Source of the DNA: Deltaproteobacteria bacterium | GTDB lineage: Bacteria; Myxococcota_A; Polyangia; JACPQR01 | Direction of reading: 5' to 3' | DNA length: 61,338 bases | Assembly (NCBI GenBank): GCA_016190375.1 | Contig: JACPQR010000052.1 | Location: forward strand, 1-61,338 | Shown here: positions 19,401-27,377 of the stretch, in pieces | Numbering within the stretch: the stretch's first letter is position 1 | Layout of the letters: every line of letters begins with the position of its first letter | The notes under the pieces: generated by a model | Database searches by the model: none | What the model was told of the DNA's origin: nothing | Seen by the model: the letters and a program-made list of their open reading frames with translations, nothing else | Program-made: the position numbers and the translations under genes

Positions 19401-20353
19401 AGCCCACCGCCCTCGGCGCGCAGGTCACCGCGCTATGCCGGGGCCTCGCGCAGCTTCTCGCGTCGGGGCGTACGGACGACGCCGACAGCCTCCTCGGGCG
19501 AGTGGATGGGCTGGTGGGCGACGAGGAGCGGGCGGATCCGGTCGCGGTCGCCTGGCGGCACTGGGGCCACGCGATGCGCGAGCTGTGTCGCGGCGACCTC
19601 GGCTCGTTCGTCGCGCACAGCGAGGCGGCCCTCGCGGGCTTCGAGCGGACCGGCGACGTCCGGAACGCCTCGAGCCAGAGGACGAACCTCGCCTACGCCC
19701 GCGCCGAGCTCGGCGACTTCGCCAACGCCGAGCGAGACCTGCGCCAGGTGCTCGCGATCACGGAGCGCCTCGGGCTGCGCTCGACCGAGGCGTACGCGCT
19801 GCACAACCTCGGCAACGTCCTCGTCGCGCTCGGTCGGCTCGAGGAGGGTCGGTCCTTCGCCGAGAGGGCCGTCGAGACCGGCGCCCAGGTCTCGAACCCT
19901 CGGATCGAGGGGGCGAGCCGCGTCTACCTTTCGGCGATGGCGCGGCAGCAGGGCGACCTCGCGCGCGCCGAACAGGAGGCCAGGGCCGCCATCCTGCTTC
20001 TCGAGCAGCAACCCGCGCTGAAGGGTCTCGCGCTCGCCGGTCTCGCCAGGGCGCTCGGAGCCCAGGGCCAGGCGCAGGCCGCGCTCGAAGCGGCCCGTGA
20101 GGCGACGGACCTCCTCGATGCGCAGGGAGGCTTCGAGGACGGAGAGTCCTCGGTGCGCCTCGCGCTGATCGAGGCCCTCGACGCGGCAGGTGACCGGGCG
20201 GCGGCCCGTGCCGCTGCCCTGCAGGCCCGTGACCGCCTGCTCGCCCGTGCTGCGCGGATCTCCGATCCCGACTGGCGCCGGAGCTTCCTGTCCCGGGTGC
20301 CCGACAACGCCCGCACCCTGGAGCTGGCGAGGATCCTGGAGGGTTCCACCTAG
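16481..20353 (+). CDS. Serine/threonine kinase with ATPase and TPR regions
   Basis: 1290-residue cytoplasmic signalling protein. The kinase domain (about 10-270) is intact: glycine loop GAGGMGRVY, VALKL lysine, HRDIKPSN catalytic loop, DFG, and TWAYMSPEQ. Residues about 290-430 resemble a degenerate nucleotide-cyclase fold (RLEFLANDTAIAVFAGTG). An AAA/AAA_16-type ATPase follows at about 445-700 with Walker A TGPAGIGKS and Walker B LLVLEDLHWGD. The C-terminal half is helical TPR-like repeats (for example LGNVLVALGRLEEG). The order kinase-cyclase-ATPase-TPR recalls known signal-relay proteins of actinobacteria and myxobacteria. Input and target are unknown. Confidence 0.88.
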   Translation: MRLGDVVADRFEVEREAGAGGMGRVYRARDRLDGCTVALKLASGGDAARAERFAREASILARLRHPAIVRYVAHGTALDGSGYLAMEWLEGESLSSRLRAGPLGVGESVALARRVAEALGEAHRQGVLHRDIKPSNLLLPQGSAPRVKVLDFGVAREAAGDEPVTSTGALVGTWAYMSPEQALGALDLDERTDLFSLGCVLFECLTGARAFRAGDPTAILAKILLEDPPGLAELRSGAPAALADLVTSLLAKERDRRPASAAVIVEVIDALGDLDGPGRASRPPAVPALTARERRVVWVVLAAGLRDAEETMSLTQPVRVVTAESTLCEAVESRGGRLEFLANDTAIAVFAGTGVPTDEAARAARCALAMRSAFPEAPMALAMGLTEVSGFTPVGRVIDDGVAALRLARPGTTRVHGPTAALLGPAFEVVDDCLRGEREIQEASRRLLGRPTTCVGREREVGTLVALYEECVSEPVSRVALVTGPAGIGKSRVRHELLRRLAESGLGGQVLIGRGDSMSLGSPFGLLAEAVRRCAGIQSGEEPERQRDKLRAQVARAGRTDADALERRVEFVGELARVPFPDDEREGLRAARRDSALMGDAMRAAWEEWLAAECGEGPMLLVLEDLHWGDLPTVRFVDFALRRLCDAPFMVLALGRPEVHDRFPGLWKERHPHQVALGPLTRRASQKLVREVLGPGVSDEDVAGVVERAEGNAFYLEELIRALADGPERRLPESLVGMVQARLDSLGSEARRVLRAASVFGERFWHGGVVALLGGLQTGVGAGAREELGRLEACELVTRRARAALPGETEYVFRHALVREAAYVTLTDADRTLGHRLAGEWLQGVGHIDAIVLAEHFGRGGMPVEASRWYCRAAQQALEGDDLGAAMDLSSRALAFDPDSETAGALWLVQAEVRRWRGELGAALDAGRRAAGSLRRGTHAWFFALAELIGAASNMGDAEGTGGWLDEAATAAAEPTALGAQVTALCRGLAQLLASGRTDDADSLLGRVDGLVGDEERADPVAVAWRHWGHAMRELCRGDLGSFVAHSEAALAGFERTGDVRNASSQRTNLAYARAELGDFANAERDLRQVLAITERLGLRSTEAYALHNLGNVLVALGRLEEGRSFAERAVETGAQVSNPRIEGASRVYLSAMARQQGDLARAEQEARAAILLLEQQPALKGLALAGLARALGAQGQAQAALEAAREATDLLDAQGGFEDGESSVRLALIEALDAAGDRAAARAAALQARDRLLARAARISDPDWRRSFLSRVPDNARTLELARILEGST

Positions 20354-20387
20354 ACCCTCGAGGCGCCAGGGCCGTCTATGGGCTCCC

Positions 20388-21812
20388 ATGAAACACCGGA
20401 CATGGGTAATCCTCGCCATCGGAGGCCTCCTCACCGCCTGGGCGTGCATGGCCGCCTTCCTCCCGGCGGGTCCGCGAAAGACCCCGGCTGTCGTCTCGGC
20501 GGGCGGTGGCTCATCGCGTGTTCAGCTCTCGGTCGGCGACGTCGTCACGTTGACCGCTGCGCTCGGGTCCAGCCATGTCCTCGCCGGAGGGCCCGGGGAC
20601 CTCGCCCTCGACGTCGCCCTCGAGGCCGGCGAGGCTGGCGGATCGACCGAGCGGGTCCCCGTGGACGTTGCCCTGGTCATCGACCGATCGGGCTCCATGG
20701 CGGGCGAGAAGATCCAGGCCGCGAGGGCGGCCGCCCACCGTCTGGTCGGGTTGCTCCGACCCGGCGACCGCGTCGCGCTCGTCTCGTACGCCAGCGACGT
20801 GACCGTCCAGGTCGGCCTGATCGATCCGGGCGCCGGCGGCTCGGCCACGGCCATGGTGCATGGGGCCATCGACGGGATGATGGCCGAGGGCTCGACGTTC
20901 CTCGACGGCGGTCTCTCCCGCGCCGCCGAGCTCCTCGGGCCGGCGGCCCAGAGAGGTCGTGCCCAGCGGATCGTCCTCATCTCCGACGGTGAGGCGAACG
21001 TGGGCCGCACCACGAGCGCCGACCTCGACCCGATCGCACGGACCGCAGCCGAGCGGGGAGTGACGCTGTCCACCATCGGCGTGGGCCTGGCGTTCAACGA
21101 GCGACTGATGATGGGCCTCGCGGATGCCGGCGCGGGCAACTACTACTACCTGCGCGAGGGCAGCGAGCTCGCCCTGACCTTCACGCGGGAGCTCGAGCAC
21201 CTGTCCAGGACCGTCGCGCGCGCGGCCGTGATCGAGATCACTCCCGCCGCCGGGACGCGAGTCGTCGACGTGTCGGGCCACATGTTCGAGCGGACCGCGA
21301 CCGGAGTCACGATTCGCGTGGGAGATCTGCCCGCCCGCTCATCTCGCAAGGTCCTGGTCCGGCTGGCCATGGACCCGGCAGCGATCGGCCCGATGCCCGC
21401 CGCTGCGGTGACCCTGCGCTTCGAGGACGCAAGGGCGCGCAGGGTCGTCGAGGGCCGCGCCGATCTCGGCGTGACGGTCACCGACAGGGTTGCCGAGGTG
21501 GAACGCGGCCGCGATCGCGAGGTCATGGCGGCTCTGGCCGAGGTCGAGGCCTCCGAAGGCATGGCCACGGCGATGAGCGCCTTCGAGTCGGGCGACACGG
21601 GTGGAGCCCGACAGGGGCTCGCGGGTCGCGCCGCTGCCCTCGCGGCACAGGCGGCTGCCCTCGGCGGCGTCGAGGGCGAGCGGATCCAGCGGGCTGCGGA
21701 GAGCCTCTCCGGAGCCGGCGCCGCCCTGGCCGACTCGCCGGCCGCCGCGTCCCCGGCCGGGCTCGACCTGATCAAGAGGTCCCGAGCCCAGGCCCGCGAG
21801 CTGGCGCACTAA
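20388..21812 (+). CDS. VWA-domain protein, membrane-anchored or secreted
   Basis: 474 residues. A single hydrophobic segment (about 7-26) serves as signal anchor or signal peptide. A von Willebrand factor A domain covers about 95-270, with an intact MIDAS motif (DRSGSMAGEK, the TFLDGGL threonine and the SDGEANVG aspartate). A beta-rich region and an Ala-rich helical tail follow. Such proteins bind metal-dependent ligands on the cell surface or act as assembly platforms. It starts 34 nt after the kinase gene on the same strand, so co-transcription is likely. Confidence 0.82.
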   Translation: MKHRTWVILAIGGLLTAWACMAAFLPAGPRKTPAVVSAGGGSSRVQLSVGDVVTLTAALGSSHVLAGGPGDLALDVALEAGEAGGSTERVPVDVALVIDRSGSMAGEKIQAARAAAHRLVGLLRPGDRVALVSYASDVTVQVGLIDPGAGGSATAMVHGAIDGMMAEGSTFLDGGLSRAAELLGPAAQRGRAQRIVLISDGEANVGRTTSADLDPIARTAAERGVTLSTIGVGLAFNERLMMGLADAGAGNYYYLREGSELALTFTRELEHLSRTVARAAVIEITPAAGTRVVDVSGHMFERTATGVTIRVGDLPARSSRKVLVRLAMDPAAIGPMPAAAVTLRFEDARARRVVEGRADLGVTVTDRVAEVERGRDREVMAALAEVEASEGMATAMSAFESGDTGGARQGLAGRAAALAAQAAALGGVEGERIQRAAESLSGAGAALADSPAAASPAGLDLIKRSRAQARELAH

Positions 21813-21868
21813 TATTTTCCGCTTTCCGCGGACCTCGATACAATCCCTGCACCTTGCTGGAACGCCTC

Positions 21869-23554
21869 GTGCGTCCCTCGGCCTTGACCTTCCTGCTTCT
21901 GTGGGCACCTGCGGTGGTGCATGCGCAGGAAGCCGGTCAGACCCCCGCCGACGCGATGGACGTGCAGCTCTTCCATCCGGCTGCCAGCGCCACGGCCTGG
22001 GCGTCCCTGGACCGGCCCACCGTTCCGAGCCACCTTGCCCTCTCGCTCGGGGCCTTCGCCAACTGGGCTTCGCGGCCGCTGAGCATCGAGCACGACGGCA
22101 CGCGCGAGCCGATCGTCGCCAGGGCCCTCGGCATCGACCTGGCAGTCGCTCTGGGGCTCTTCCAGGCGATGGAGCTCGGCGTCGTGGTCCCGCTGCAGAT
22201 CCTCCAGGAGGCGAGCCTCTCCGCGGCCGCGGCGGAGGATGACTTCTCGACGAGAGGGGTGATCGGCGCGGCGGACCCCCGCCTGACCCTCAAGGTCCCG
22301 CTCTTGTCGGGCGGCCTGCGGATCGCGGGATCTCTGGGGGCGACGATCCCGGTCGGCAAGGCCCGCCAGTTCATCACCGGCCCGCGCTGGGTCCTCTCGC
22401 CGACCATCCTGGCTGCCGTCGACGCCGGGCCGCTCGAGCTCGCGGGCTCGGTGGGGTACTGGCTGCGTCAGGAGCACCACGTGACGCGCGACTTCGAGAT
22501 CGACGACGAGCTCGTGGTCATGGCGGGGGCCCGAGCGCCGCTCGGCCGCAGGCTGGGGCTCTCCGTCGAGGCCGAGGCGCGCATACCGGCCGCCGCGAGC
22601 TGGACCGCGATCGACACGCCGGTCGACGCGCGCGCCGTTCTCGACGCGGAGCTCGCTCACGGGCTGCGCGCATTCCTCGGCGCAGGGCGGGGGCTGACGT
22701 CGGGCTACGGAACGCCGTCGATCCGTGCGCTCGTCGGCGCCCGGTACACGCTCGAGCAGAGGGAGTGCGACTTCGGGCCGGAGGACCATGACGGCTACCA
22801 GGACGGGGACTTCTGTCGCGATCCCGACAACGACGGGGACGGGGTCGACGACGACGACGACGCCTGCCCGAACGACCCGGAGGACGCCGATGGCTTCGAG
22901 GACGCCGACGGCTGCCTCGATCCCGACAACGACGCCGATTCGCTCGCGGACGCGGCCGACCGCTGCCCCCTCGAGGCGGAGGACCTGGACGGGTTCGACG
23001 ACGACGACGGATGCCCGGACGACGACAACGACTCCGATCGGCTCGCCGACTACCTCGACGACTGTCCGATGGATCCGGAGGACGCCGACCAGTTCGAGGA
23101 CGACGACGGCTGCCCCGAGCCCGGACCCAGCGCCGCCACCGTCACGGTGACCGACACGCGTCTCCTGATCTCGGAGCGCATCTACTTCGATTACGATCGC
23201 GACACGATCCGGGCCGTGAGCCTGCCCCTCCTCGACGAGGTCGCTCGCGTCCTCGAGAACCAGCAGCGCATCCGCGGACTGCGGATCGAGGGCTACACCG
23301 ACTCCGTCGGCGAGGAGGAGTACAACCGCGATCTGTCGTATCGGCGCGCCCGTGCGGTCCTCGAGTACCTAGTCTCGAAGGGCGTCGCGCGCCCGCGACT
23401 AACGTACATCGGCTACGGCGAGTCGAACCCCGTCTCGTCGAACGACACGCCCGAGGGCCAGGCGCTCAACCGCCGCGTCGAGTTCACGATCCTCTCGACC
23501 GAGACGCGAGAGACCCCACCTCCCGGCGGCAGGCGTCGTCCTCGCGAGCACTAG
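21869..23554 (+). CDS. OmpA-family protein with TSP type-3 calcium repeats
   Basis: Outer-membrane protein of about 561 residues. The signal peptide ends at about VVHA/QEAG. A beta-barrel-like region covers 25-290, then four to five thrombospondin type-3-like Asp-rich repeats (DNDGDGVDDDDD and similar, about 295-420), which bind calcium in related proteins. A C-terminal OmpA domain (about 430-545) has IYFDYDRDTI, IEGYTDSVG and NRRVEF and should bind peptidoglycan. GTG 21869 fits a leader of about 18 nt after TACAAT (21839-21844); TTG 21854 is an in-frame alternative. Confidence 0.9.
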   Translation: MRPSALTFLLLWAPAVVHAQEAGQTPADAMDVQLFHPAASATAWASLDRPTVPSHLALSLGAFANWASRPLSIEHDGTREPIVARALGIDLAVALGLFQAMELGVVVPLQILQEASLSAAAAEDDFSTRGVIGAADPRLTLKVPLLSGGLRIAGSLGATIPVGKARQFITGPRWVLSPTILAAVDAGPLELAGSVGYWLRQEHHVTRDFEIDDELVVMAGARAPLGRRLGLSVEAEARIPAAASWTAIDTPVDARAVLDAELAHGLRAFLGAGRGLTSGYGTPSIRALVGARYTLEQRECDFGPEDHDGYQDGDFCRDPDNDGDGVDDDDDACPNDPEDADGFEDADGCLDPDNDADSLADAADRCPLEAEDLDGFDDDDGCPDDDNDSDRLADYLDDCPMDPEDADQFEDDDGCPEPGPSAATVTVTDTRLLISERIYFDYDRDTIRAVSLPLLDEVARVLENQQRIRGLRIEGYTDSVGEEEYNRDLSYRRARAVLEYLVSKGVARPRLTYIGYGESNPVSSNDTPEGQALNRRVEFTILSTETRETPPPGGRRRPREH

Positions 23555-23941
23555 CACCCGCTCGAGGAATTTGCGATCCGCATCGGGTGTTTGGCTCGAC
23601 GTGCAGTCGAGTCCGAAAGGCGGCGGCGACGGTAGTGCGGCGTGCGGCGTGCGGCCTGACTGTTCGTTTCCGATGGCGTGTCTTCGAGGGCGTTCATCGC
23701 GGCTGTCGCGTGGGGAGCCGATGACTTGCCGCCATGGTGTGAGCTTCCGGCGAGGGCGTGTTCCGATGAGGCGCTCTTGTCGCCGTGAGCTTGAAACGAC
23801 GCCTTCGAGCGACGGCATGGGCGGATGACTTCCAGCTAGCTGTCGTGATCGCGACAGGCTCTCTGTCGCATTTCGCCCGTGTCGGATGGCGCGTTTCTTT
23901 CGGCGATCAGATCGAGTGCTTCGTTGATCTAGGGGAGGTCC
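23555..23941. other. Intergenic region with tandem and inverted repeats, no gene seen
   Basis: About 390 bases without a convincing reading frame. It holds three tandem copies of GTGCGGC (23635-23655). It also holds a compact cluster of three CTGTCG-type half-sites: CTGTCG 23840-23845, GCGACAG 23851-23857 and CTGTCGC 23863-23869. The last two form a perfect 7-bp inverted repeat with a 5-nt loop, and the first pairs with the second across 6 nt. The cluster sits about 75 bp before the CBS gene, so it could be an operator or an mRNA switch. Confidence 0.55.
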
Positions 23942-24454
23942 ATGCGCCTGGCGAATGTGATGAAGACAGACCTCGTGACGGTCGCTCGCGATGCCACGAT
24001 CGCGCACGCCCGCCTTCTCATGCGCCTCAATCGCGTGAGCCACCTGCCGGTCGTCGACGATCAGAAGCTCGTCGGCGTCGTCTCGGAGCGAGACATCCGA
24101 GCGCCGTTCATCCGGGATCGCGAGAACGGCTCGTCGAGCGCGATCGTCTGGTTCGACGACTTGACGATCGGCGACGTCATGACCCAGAGCCTGGTCACGC
24201 TTCCGGCGGACTCGACGATCCGCGAAGCGGCGAGCTGCCTGCGCGATCGCCGGATCGGCTGCATCCTCGTGGTCGAGGACGCGAGGCTCGTGGGCTTGGT
24301 GACGACCGCGGACCTGCTCGATTTGCTCGCCGGGCACCGCCAGGGCCGGACTCGCGCTCCGCGGCGACGCTGGCGTCACCCGGAGGGCGAAGATCCCATC
24401 GAGAGCCAGACGGTCGAGGTTCGCTCGTCCGCGACCTCGGGTCCGGTGGTGTGA
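23942..24454 (+). CDS. CBS-domain pair protein
   Basis: 170-residue protein made of two CBS motifs (MKTDLVTVARDATIAHARLL and MTQSLVTLPADSTIREAA, with LVGVVSERDI and LVGLVTTADLL closing each). CBS pairs bind adenine nucleotides and report energy state. An insert with WFDD lies between the two, and a basic tail follows. A GGGGAGG site precedes the ATG. The sigma-54 activator gene starts 1 nt after its stop, so the CBS protein is a plausible partner or modulator of that activator. Confidence 0.9.
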   Translation: MRLANVMKTDLVTVARDATIAHARLLMRLNRVSHLPVVDDQKLVGVVSERDIRAPFIRDRENGSSSAIVWFDDLTIGDVMTQSLVTLPADSTIREAASCLRDRRIGCILVVEDARLVGLVTTADLLDLLAGHRQGRTRAPRRRWRHPEGEDPIESQTVEVRSSATSGPVV

Positions 24455-24455
24455 C

Positions 24456-26066
24456 GTGATCGGCATGGAGTCCCGCCCGATCCCCAACGTTGCCAAGTGT
24501 CCCGAGCCCCTCGAGCAACCGCTGCCCCGCCTGCTCGAGAAGGTCCTCGCACGGGCGCTGCTCGTGACGGCCTCCGAGAGCGGCGCGATCTTGATCGTCG
24601 ACGAGGACACGGGGGACCTCGCGATCGAGTGCTCCGCCCTGCGTGGCGAGCTGCTCGCCGAGCCGCCGCCCAGGCTCTTGTTGCGCGGCGCCCGAACGCC
24701 GAGCATCGGCTTCCGGACGGTGGACGAGCGTCAGCCCGTCCTCTGCGAGGACGTCCACCTCGAGAGATGTGCCCTCCCCATCTTCCGCGACTCGCACTCG
24801 CACCTGTCTGCCCCGATCGTCTCCGGCGGTCGCGTCCTGGGCGTGATCGCGACGGAGTCGCCGCGGGCCGCTGCGCACGGGCCCGAGGCCGCGCGGGCGC
24901 TCGAGGAGCTCTGTGCGGAGGTCGCCGTCGGCGTTCGCCGTTCGCTCTTGCAGCGGGACTCCTCGCAGCGCGCGGGAGCTCGCGGGCGCGGGATCATGTT
25001 CTGCGGAATCTCCCCCGCGTGGGAGGAGGCGGAGCGCAGGATGGAACGCGCCGCAGACACGAACGCGACGGTGCTGCTCAGGGGTGAGAGTGGAACCGGC
25101 AAGGAGCTCGCCGCGCACGCGATTCACTTCATGAGCCGCCGGGCGCGCTCGAGGTTCGTGGTCGTCAACTGCGGTGCGATCCCCGATGGCCTGCTCGAGT
25201 CGGAGCTGTTCGGCCACGTTCGGGGCGCGTTCACCGGCGCGGCCACCGATCGTCCCGGGAGGTTCGAGGAGGCGGACGGCGGGACGTTCTTCCTCGACGA
25301 GGTTGGCGAGCTCTCGCTGCCCTTGCAGGTGAAGCTCCTGCGCGTCCTGGAGAGCGGCGAGGTCCGTCGGGTGGGCGCCTCCGGCCCGCAGCGACGCGTG
25401 GACGTTCGCGTCATCGCGGCGACCAACCGGCCGCTGGAGCAGATGATCCGCGACGGATCGTTCCGCGAGGACCTGTACTACCGGCTGAACGTCGTGTCCG
25501 TCAGGATGCCGGCGCTGCGCGAGTATCGTGAGGCCATTCCGGCCATCTCGCGGGCGATGCTGAGGGAGTTCGCCCACCTGCATGGCCGAGCCGTGCGCGA
25601 TCTCGACCCGGAGGCGCTCGTGCCGCTTCTAGAGCACGACTTTCCCGGAAACCTCCGCGAGCTCCGCAACCTCATCGAGCAGGCGGTCGTGCTCGAGACC
25701 TCGGAGCTGCTCCGGCCGGCGAACCTCCCGGAGGAAGTGCGGTCACGGCGGCGCCCGGGCGAGGGCGACGCGAACGACGCGGTGCCGTCGTATCGGGAGG
25801 CCGTGCGCGAGTTCGAGCGTGGCTATCTGACCGATCTGCTCAGCCGGCACCACGGGGACGTGCCCCGCGCCGCCGTCGTCGCGGGCGTGCACAGGGTGCA
25901 GCTCTACCGCATGGTTCGACGCCACGGGCTCGACCTCGGCGGGTTTCGTCTCGAGGAGGCCGTAGCCCAGACGCTACCGGCCAGTCGTCGATCGGCTATC
26001 GTCTTAACTCTGCCTACTTCCGCTGCCTTGCTCCCACACGGGGCGCGGCGCGGGTTGCCCGACTGA
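24456..26066 (+). CDS. Sigma-54 dependent activator with GAF domain
   Basis: 536-residue enhancer-binding protein. An N-terminal GAF-like sensor covers about 25-165. The AAA+ domain shows Walker A GESGTGKE (210-217), the sigma-54 contact loop GAFTGA (257-262), GGTFFLDEVGEL and ATNRPLE. A Fis-type helix-turn-helix lies near 470-505 (VPRAAVVAGVHRVQLYRMV). It has no response-regulator receiver, so control is probably by ligand or redox state at the GAF domain. GTG 24456 or ATG 24465 could be the start. A strong sigma-54 promoter lies just downstream, making the Hsp20 gene its obvious target. Confidence 0.92.
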   Translation: MIGMESRPIPNVAKCPEPLEQPLPRLLEKVLARALLVTASESGAILIVDEDTGDLAIECSALRGELLAEPPPRLLLRGARTPSIGFRTVDERQPVLCEDVHLERCALPIFRDSHSHLSAPIVSGGRVLGVIATESPRAAAHGPEAARALEELCAEVAVGVRRSLLQRDSSQRAGARGRGIMFCGISPAWEEAERRMERAADTNATVLLRGESGTGKELAAHAIHFMSRRARSRFVVVNCGAIPDGLLESELFGHVRGAFTGAATDRPGRFEEADGGTFFLDEVGELSLPLQVKLLRVLESGEVRRVGASGPQRRVDVRVIAATNRPLEQMIRDGSFREDLYYRLNVVSVRMPALREYREAIPAISRAMLREFAHLHGRAVRDLDPEALVPLLEHDFPGNLRELRNLIEQAVVLETSELLRPANLPEEVRSRRRPGEGDANDAVPSYREAVREFERGYLTDLLSRHHGDVPRAAVVAGVHRVQLYRMVRRHGLDLGGFRLEEAVAQTLPASRRSAIVLTLPTSAALLPHGARRGLPD

Positions 26067-26068
26067 TA

Positions 26069-26089
26069 CGCGAGGGTTGGTGCCTCGCG
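26069..26089 (+). promoter_or_regulatory. Perfect 7-bp inverted repeat after the activator gene
   Basis: CGCGAGG (26069-26075) and CCTCGCG (26083-26089) are separated by 7 nt. It begins 3 nt after the activator stop and about 40 bp upstream of the sigma-54 promoter. It could be a weak terminator (no T-run follows) or an upstream activator-binding site. The position is close for a classical enhancer. Confidence 0.45.
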
Positions 26090-26130
26090 CGATCCCCCGG
26101 GAAAAACCGAGGAAGACGCGAGGGCGCCTC

Positions 26131-26146
26131 TGGCACGGAGGGTGCT
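26131..26146 (+). promoter_or_regulatory. Sigma-54 promoter for the Hsp20 operon
   Basis: TGGCACG, 4 nt, then GTGCT. This matches the -24/-12 consensus (TGGCACG-N4-TTGCW) at all but one position, with GG and GC exactly 10 bases apart as required. The predicted start of transcription is near 26157, 25 nt before the Hsp20 ATG. Confidence 0.8.
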
Positions 26147-26181
26147 CGGGGAGCCCGCGTCCAAAACGAGAAGGAGCTGCC

Positions 26182-26772
26182 ATGCAGGCCCTTGTGGACC
26201 CGACGAACATCGACAAGACAATCAGCGAGGTTGCGCAGATCTACCGTGCGCTGACGGGAACGGAGATCCAGCACGATCCCAAGCGGGGAGAGATCCCGCC
26301 CGAGCAGGATCCCGTGGTCTTCGTGAGCGATCGGCTCGCGCAGCTCAGGGGGATGCTCGGCATGGAGCCGTACGTCATGCCCGGCGCGCCTCAGATGGCC
26401 GGCGCAACGACCATGCCGACCTGGGCGCCGCCGGTCGATCTGCTCGAGAGCGAGCAGGAGATCGTCATCGCGATCGACCTGCCCGGCGTCAAGCAGGAGG
26501 AGCTGTCCGTCACGACTATCGACCACATGCTGGTCGTCAAGGGGGAGCGCCGGCCCTTCGGCCTCGGCAACGGCGTAGTCCCCCGCGGGATCGAGCGCGT
26601 CTTCGGTCCCTTCCAGAGGCTGATCACACTCCCGGCGGGCGCGAGACTCGACTCCGTGGATGCCAGGTTTCAGGACGGAGTCCTGACGATCCACATCGCG
26701 CGCGAGTCCACTGCCCCCCGGGTCAAGAAGCTCGAAGTCCGGGAAACGAACGAAAGGAGAGTGAAGCAATGA
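26182..26772 (+). CDS. Hsp20 / alpha-crystallin small heat shock protein
   Basis: 196-residue ATP-independent holdase that keeps unfolding proteins soluble. Residues 1-75 are an unusually long N-terminal arm (VDPTNIDKTISEVAQIYRAL). The alpha-crystallin domain (about 77-180) has PPVDLLESEQEIVIAIDLPG, VKGERRP and the terminal GVLTIHI strand. ATG 26182 has AAGGAG ahead; a longer frame lacks such a site. It is placed directly behind a sigma-54 promoter and activator gene. The stop overlaps the next start (ATGA), so the downstream protein is made together with it. Confidence 0.92.
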   Translation: MQALVDPTNIDKTISEVAQIYRALTGTEIQHDPKRGEIPPEQDPVVFVSDRLAQLRGMLGMEPYVMPGAPQMAGATTMPTWAPPVDLLESEQEIVIAIDLPGVKQEELSVTTIDHMLVVKGERRPFGLGNGVVPRGIERVFGPFQRLITLPAGARLDSVDARFQDGVLTIHIARESTAPRVKKLEVRETNERRVKQ

Positions 26773-27350
26773 TTACGAACCTGACCCCCGAAGACGTCCG
26801 CCGCCTGCAGATCCTGAACGACTACGTCGCGCAGAGCATCGACGCGGTGCAGCGGCTCAACCCGATCCTCCAGCAGAGGGGCCTCTGGCACACCGGCTAC
26901 GCGCCCGTGGGCTTCGGCGTCTCGCCGTGGACGGCGCAGTCGATGGTGGATCCGTGGCGGACGGCGTACAACCCGTTCGTCGCGACGATGCCGGGCCTGG
27001 GCCTGCAGCAGACCCTGCCCCTCGGGACGATCCCGGGGCTGAGCCACACGGCCGCCTACGCGCCCGCGATGGCCGCGATCCCGGAGCTGCTCCAGGGCTC
27101 GATGGTCCCGGGCGTGCAGCCGTTCGGCGTGCAGCCGTTCGGCGTCCAGTCGTTGGGCGGGCAGCCGTTCGTGCACCCGGCGCTCCGGCAGCAGGTCGGT
27201 CTGGGCGCGATCCCGGGCTTCGGCGGAATGATGCACACCCCGTTCGACCCGCTCTCGACGCTCGGCGCGATCTCCCCGCTGTACGGGAATCCCCTGGTCG
27301 AGGCCGCCATCCGCGCCGACGTCTATCGCCGGGCGATCTACGGCTTCTAG
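26769..27350 (+). CDS. Pro/Gly/Gln-rich protein of the Hsp20 operon, function unknown
   Basis: 193 residues, translationally coupled to hsp20 by an ATGA overlap. Residues 1-40 are a charged helical segment (TPEDVRRLQILNDYVAQSID). The rest is low in charge and rich in Pro, Gly, Phe, Leu and Gln, with tandem QPFGV units near residues 118-135 and several IPG/LGAI motifs. No signal peptide or membrane segment is seen. The composition resembles disordered or phase-separating proteins; it may be a client or a partner of Hsp20. I do not recognise a family. Confidence 0.75.
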   Translation: MITNLTPEDVRRLQILNDYVAQSIDAVQRLNPILQQRGLWHTGYAPVGFGVSPWTAQSMVDPWRTAYNPFVATMPGLGLQQTLPLGTIPGLSHTAAYAPAMAAIPELLQGSMVPGVQPFGVQPFGVQSLGGQPFVHPALRQQVGLGAIPGFGGMMHTPFDPLSTLGAISPLYGNPLVEAAIRADVYRRAIYGF

Positions 27351-27377
27351 GTCTCCCGACCGCCCACCTCGTTCCCC

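Noticed and set aside
23895..23925. Sigma-54-like TGGCGCG motif upstream of the CBS gene
   Set aside because: The -12 GC dinucleotide required by sigma-54 is absent at the right spacing.
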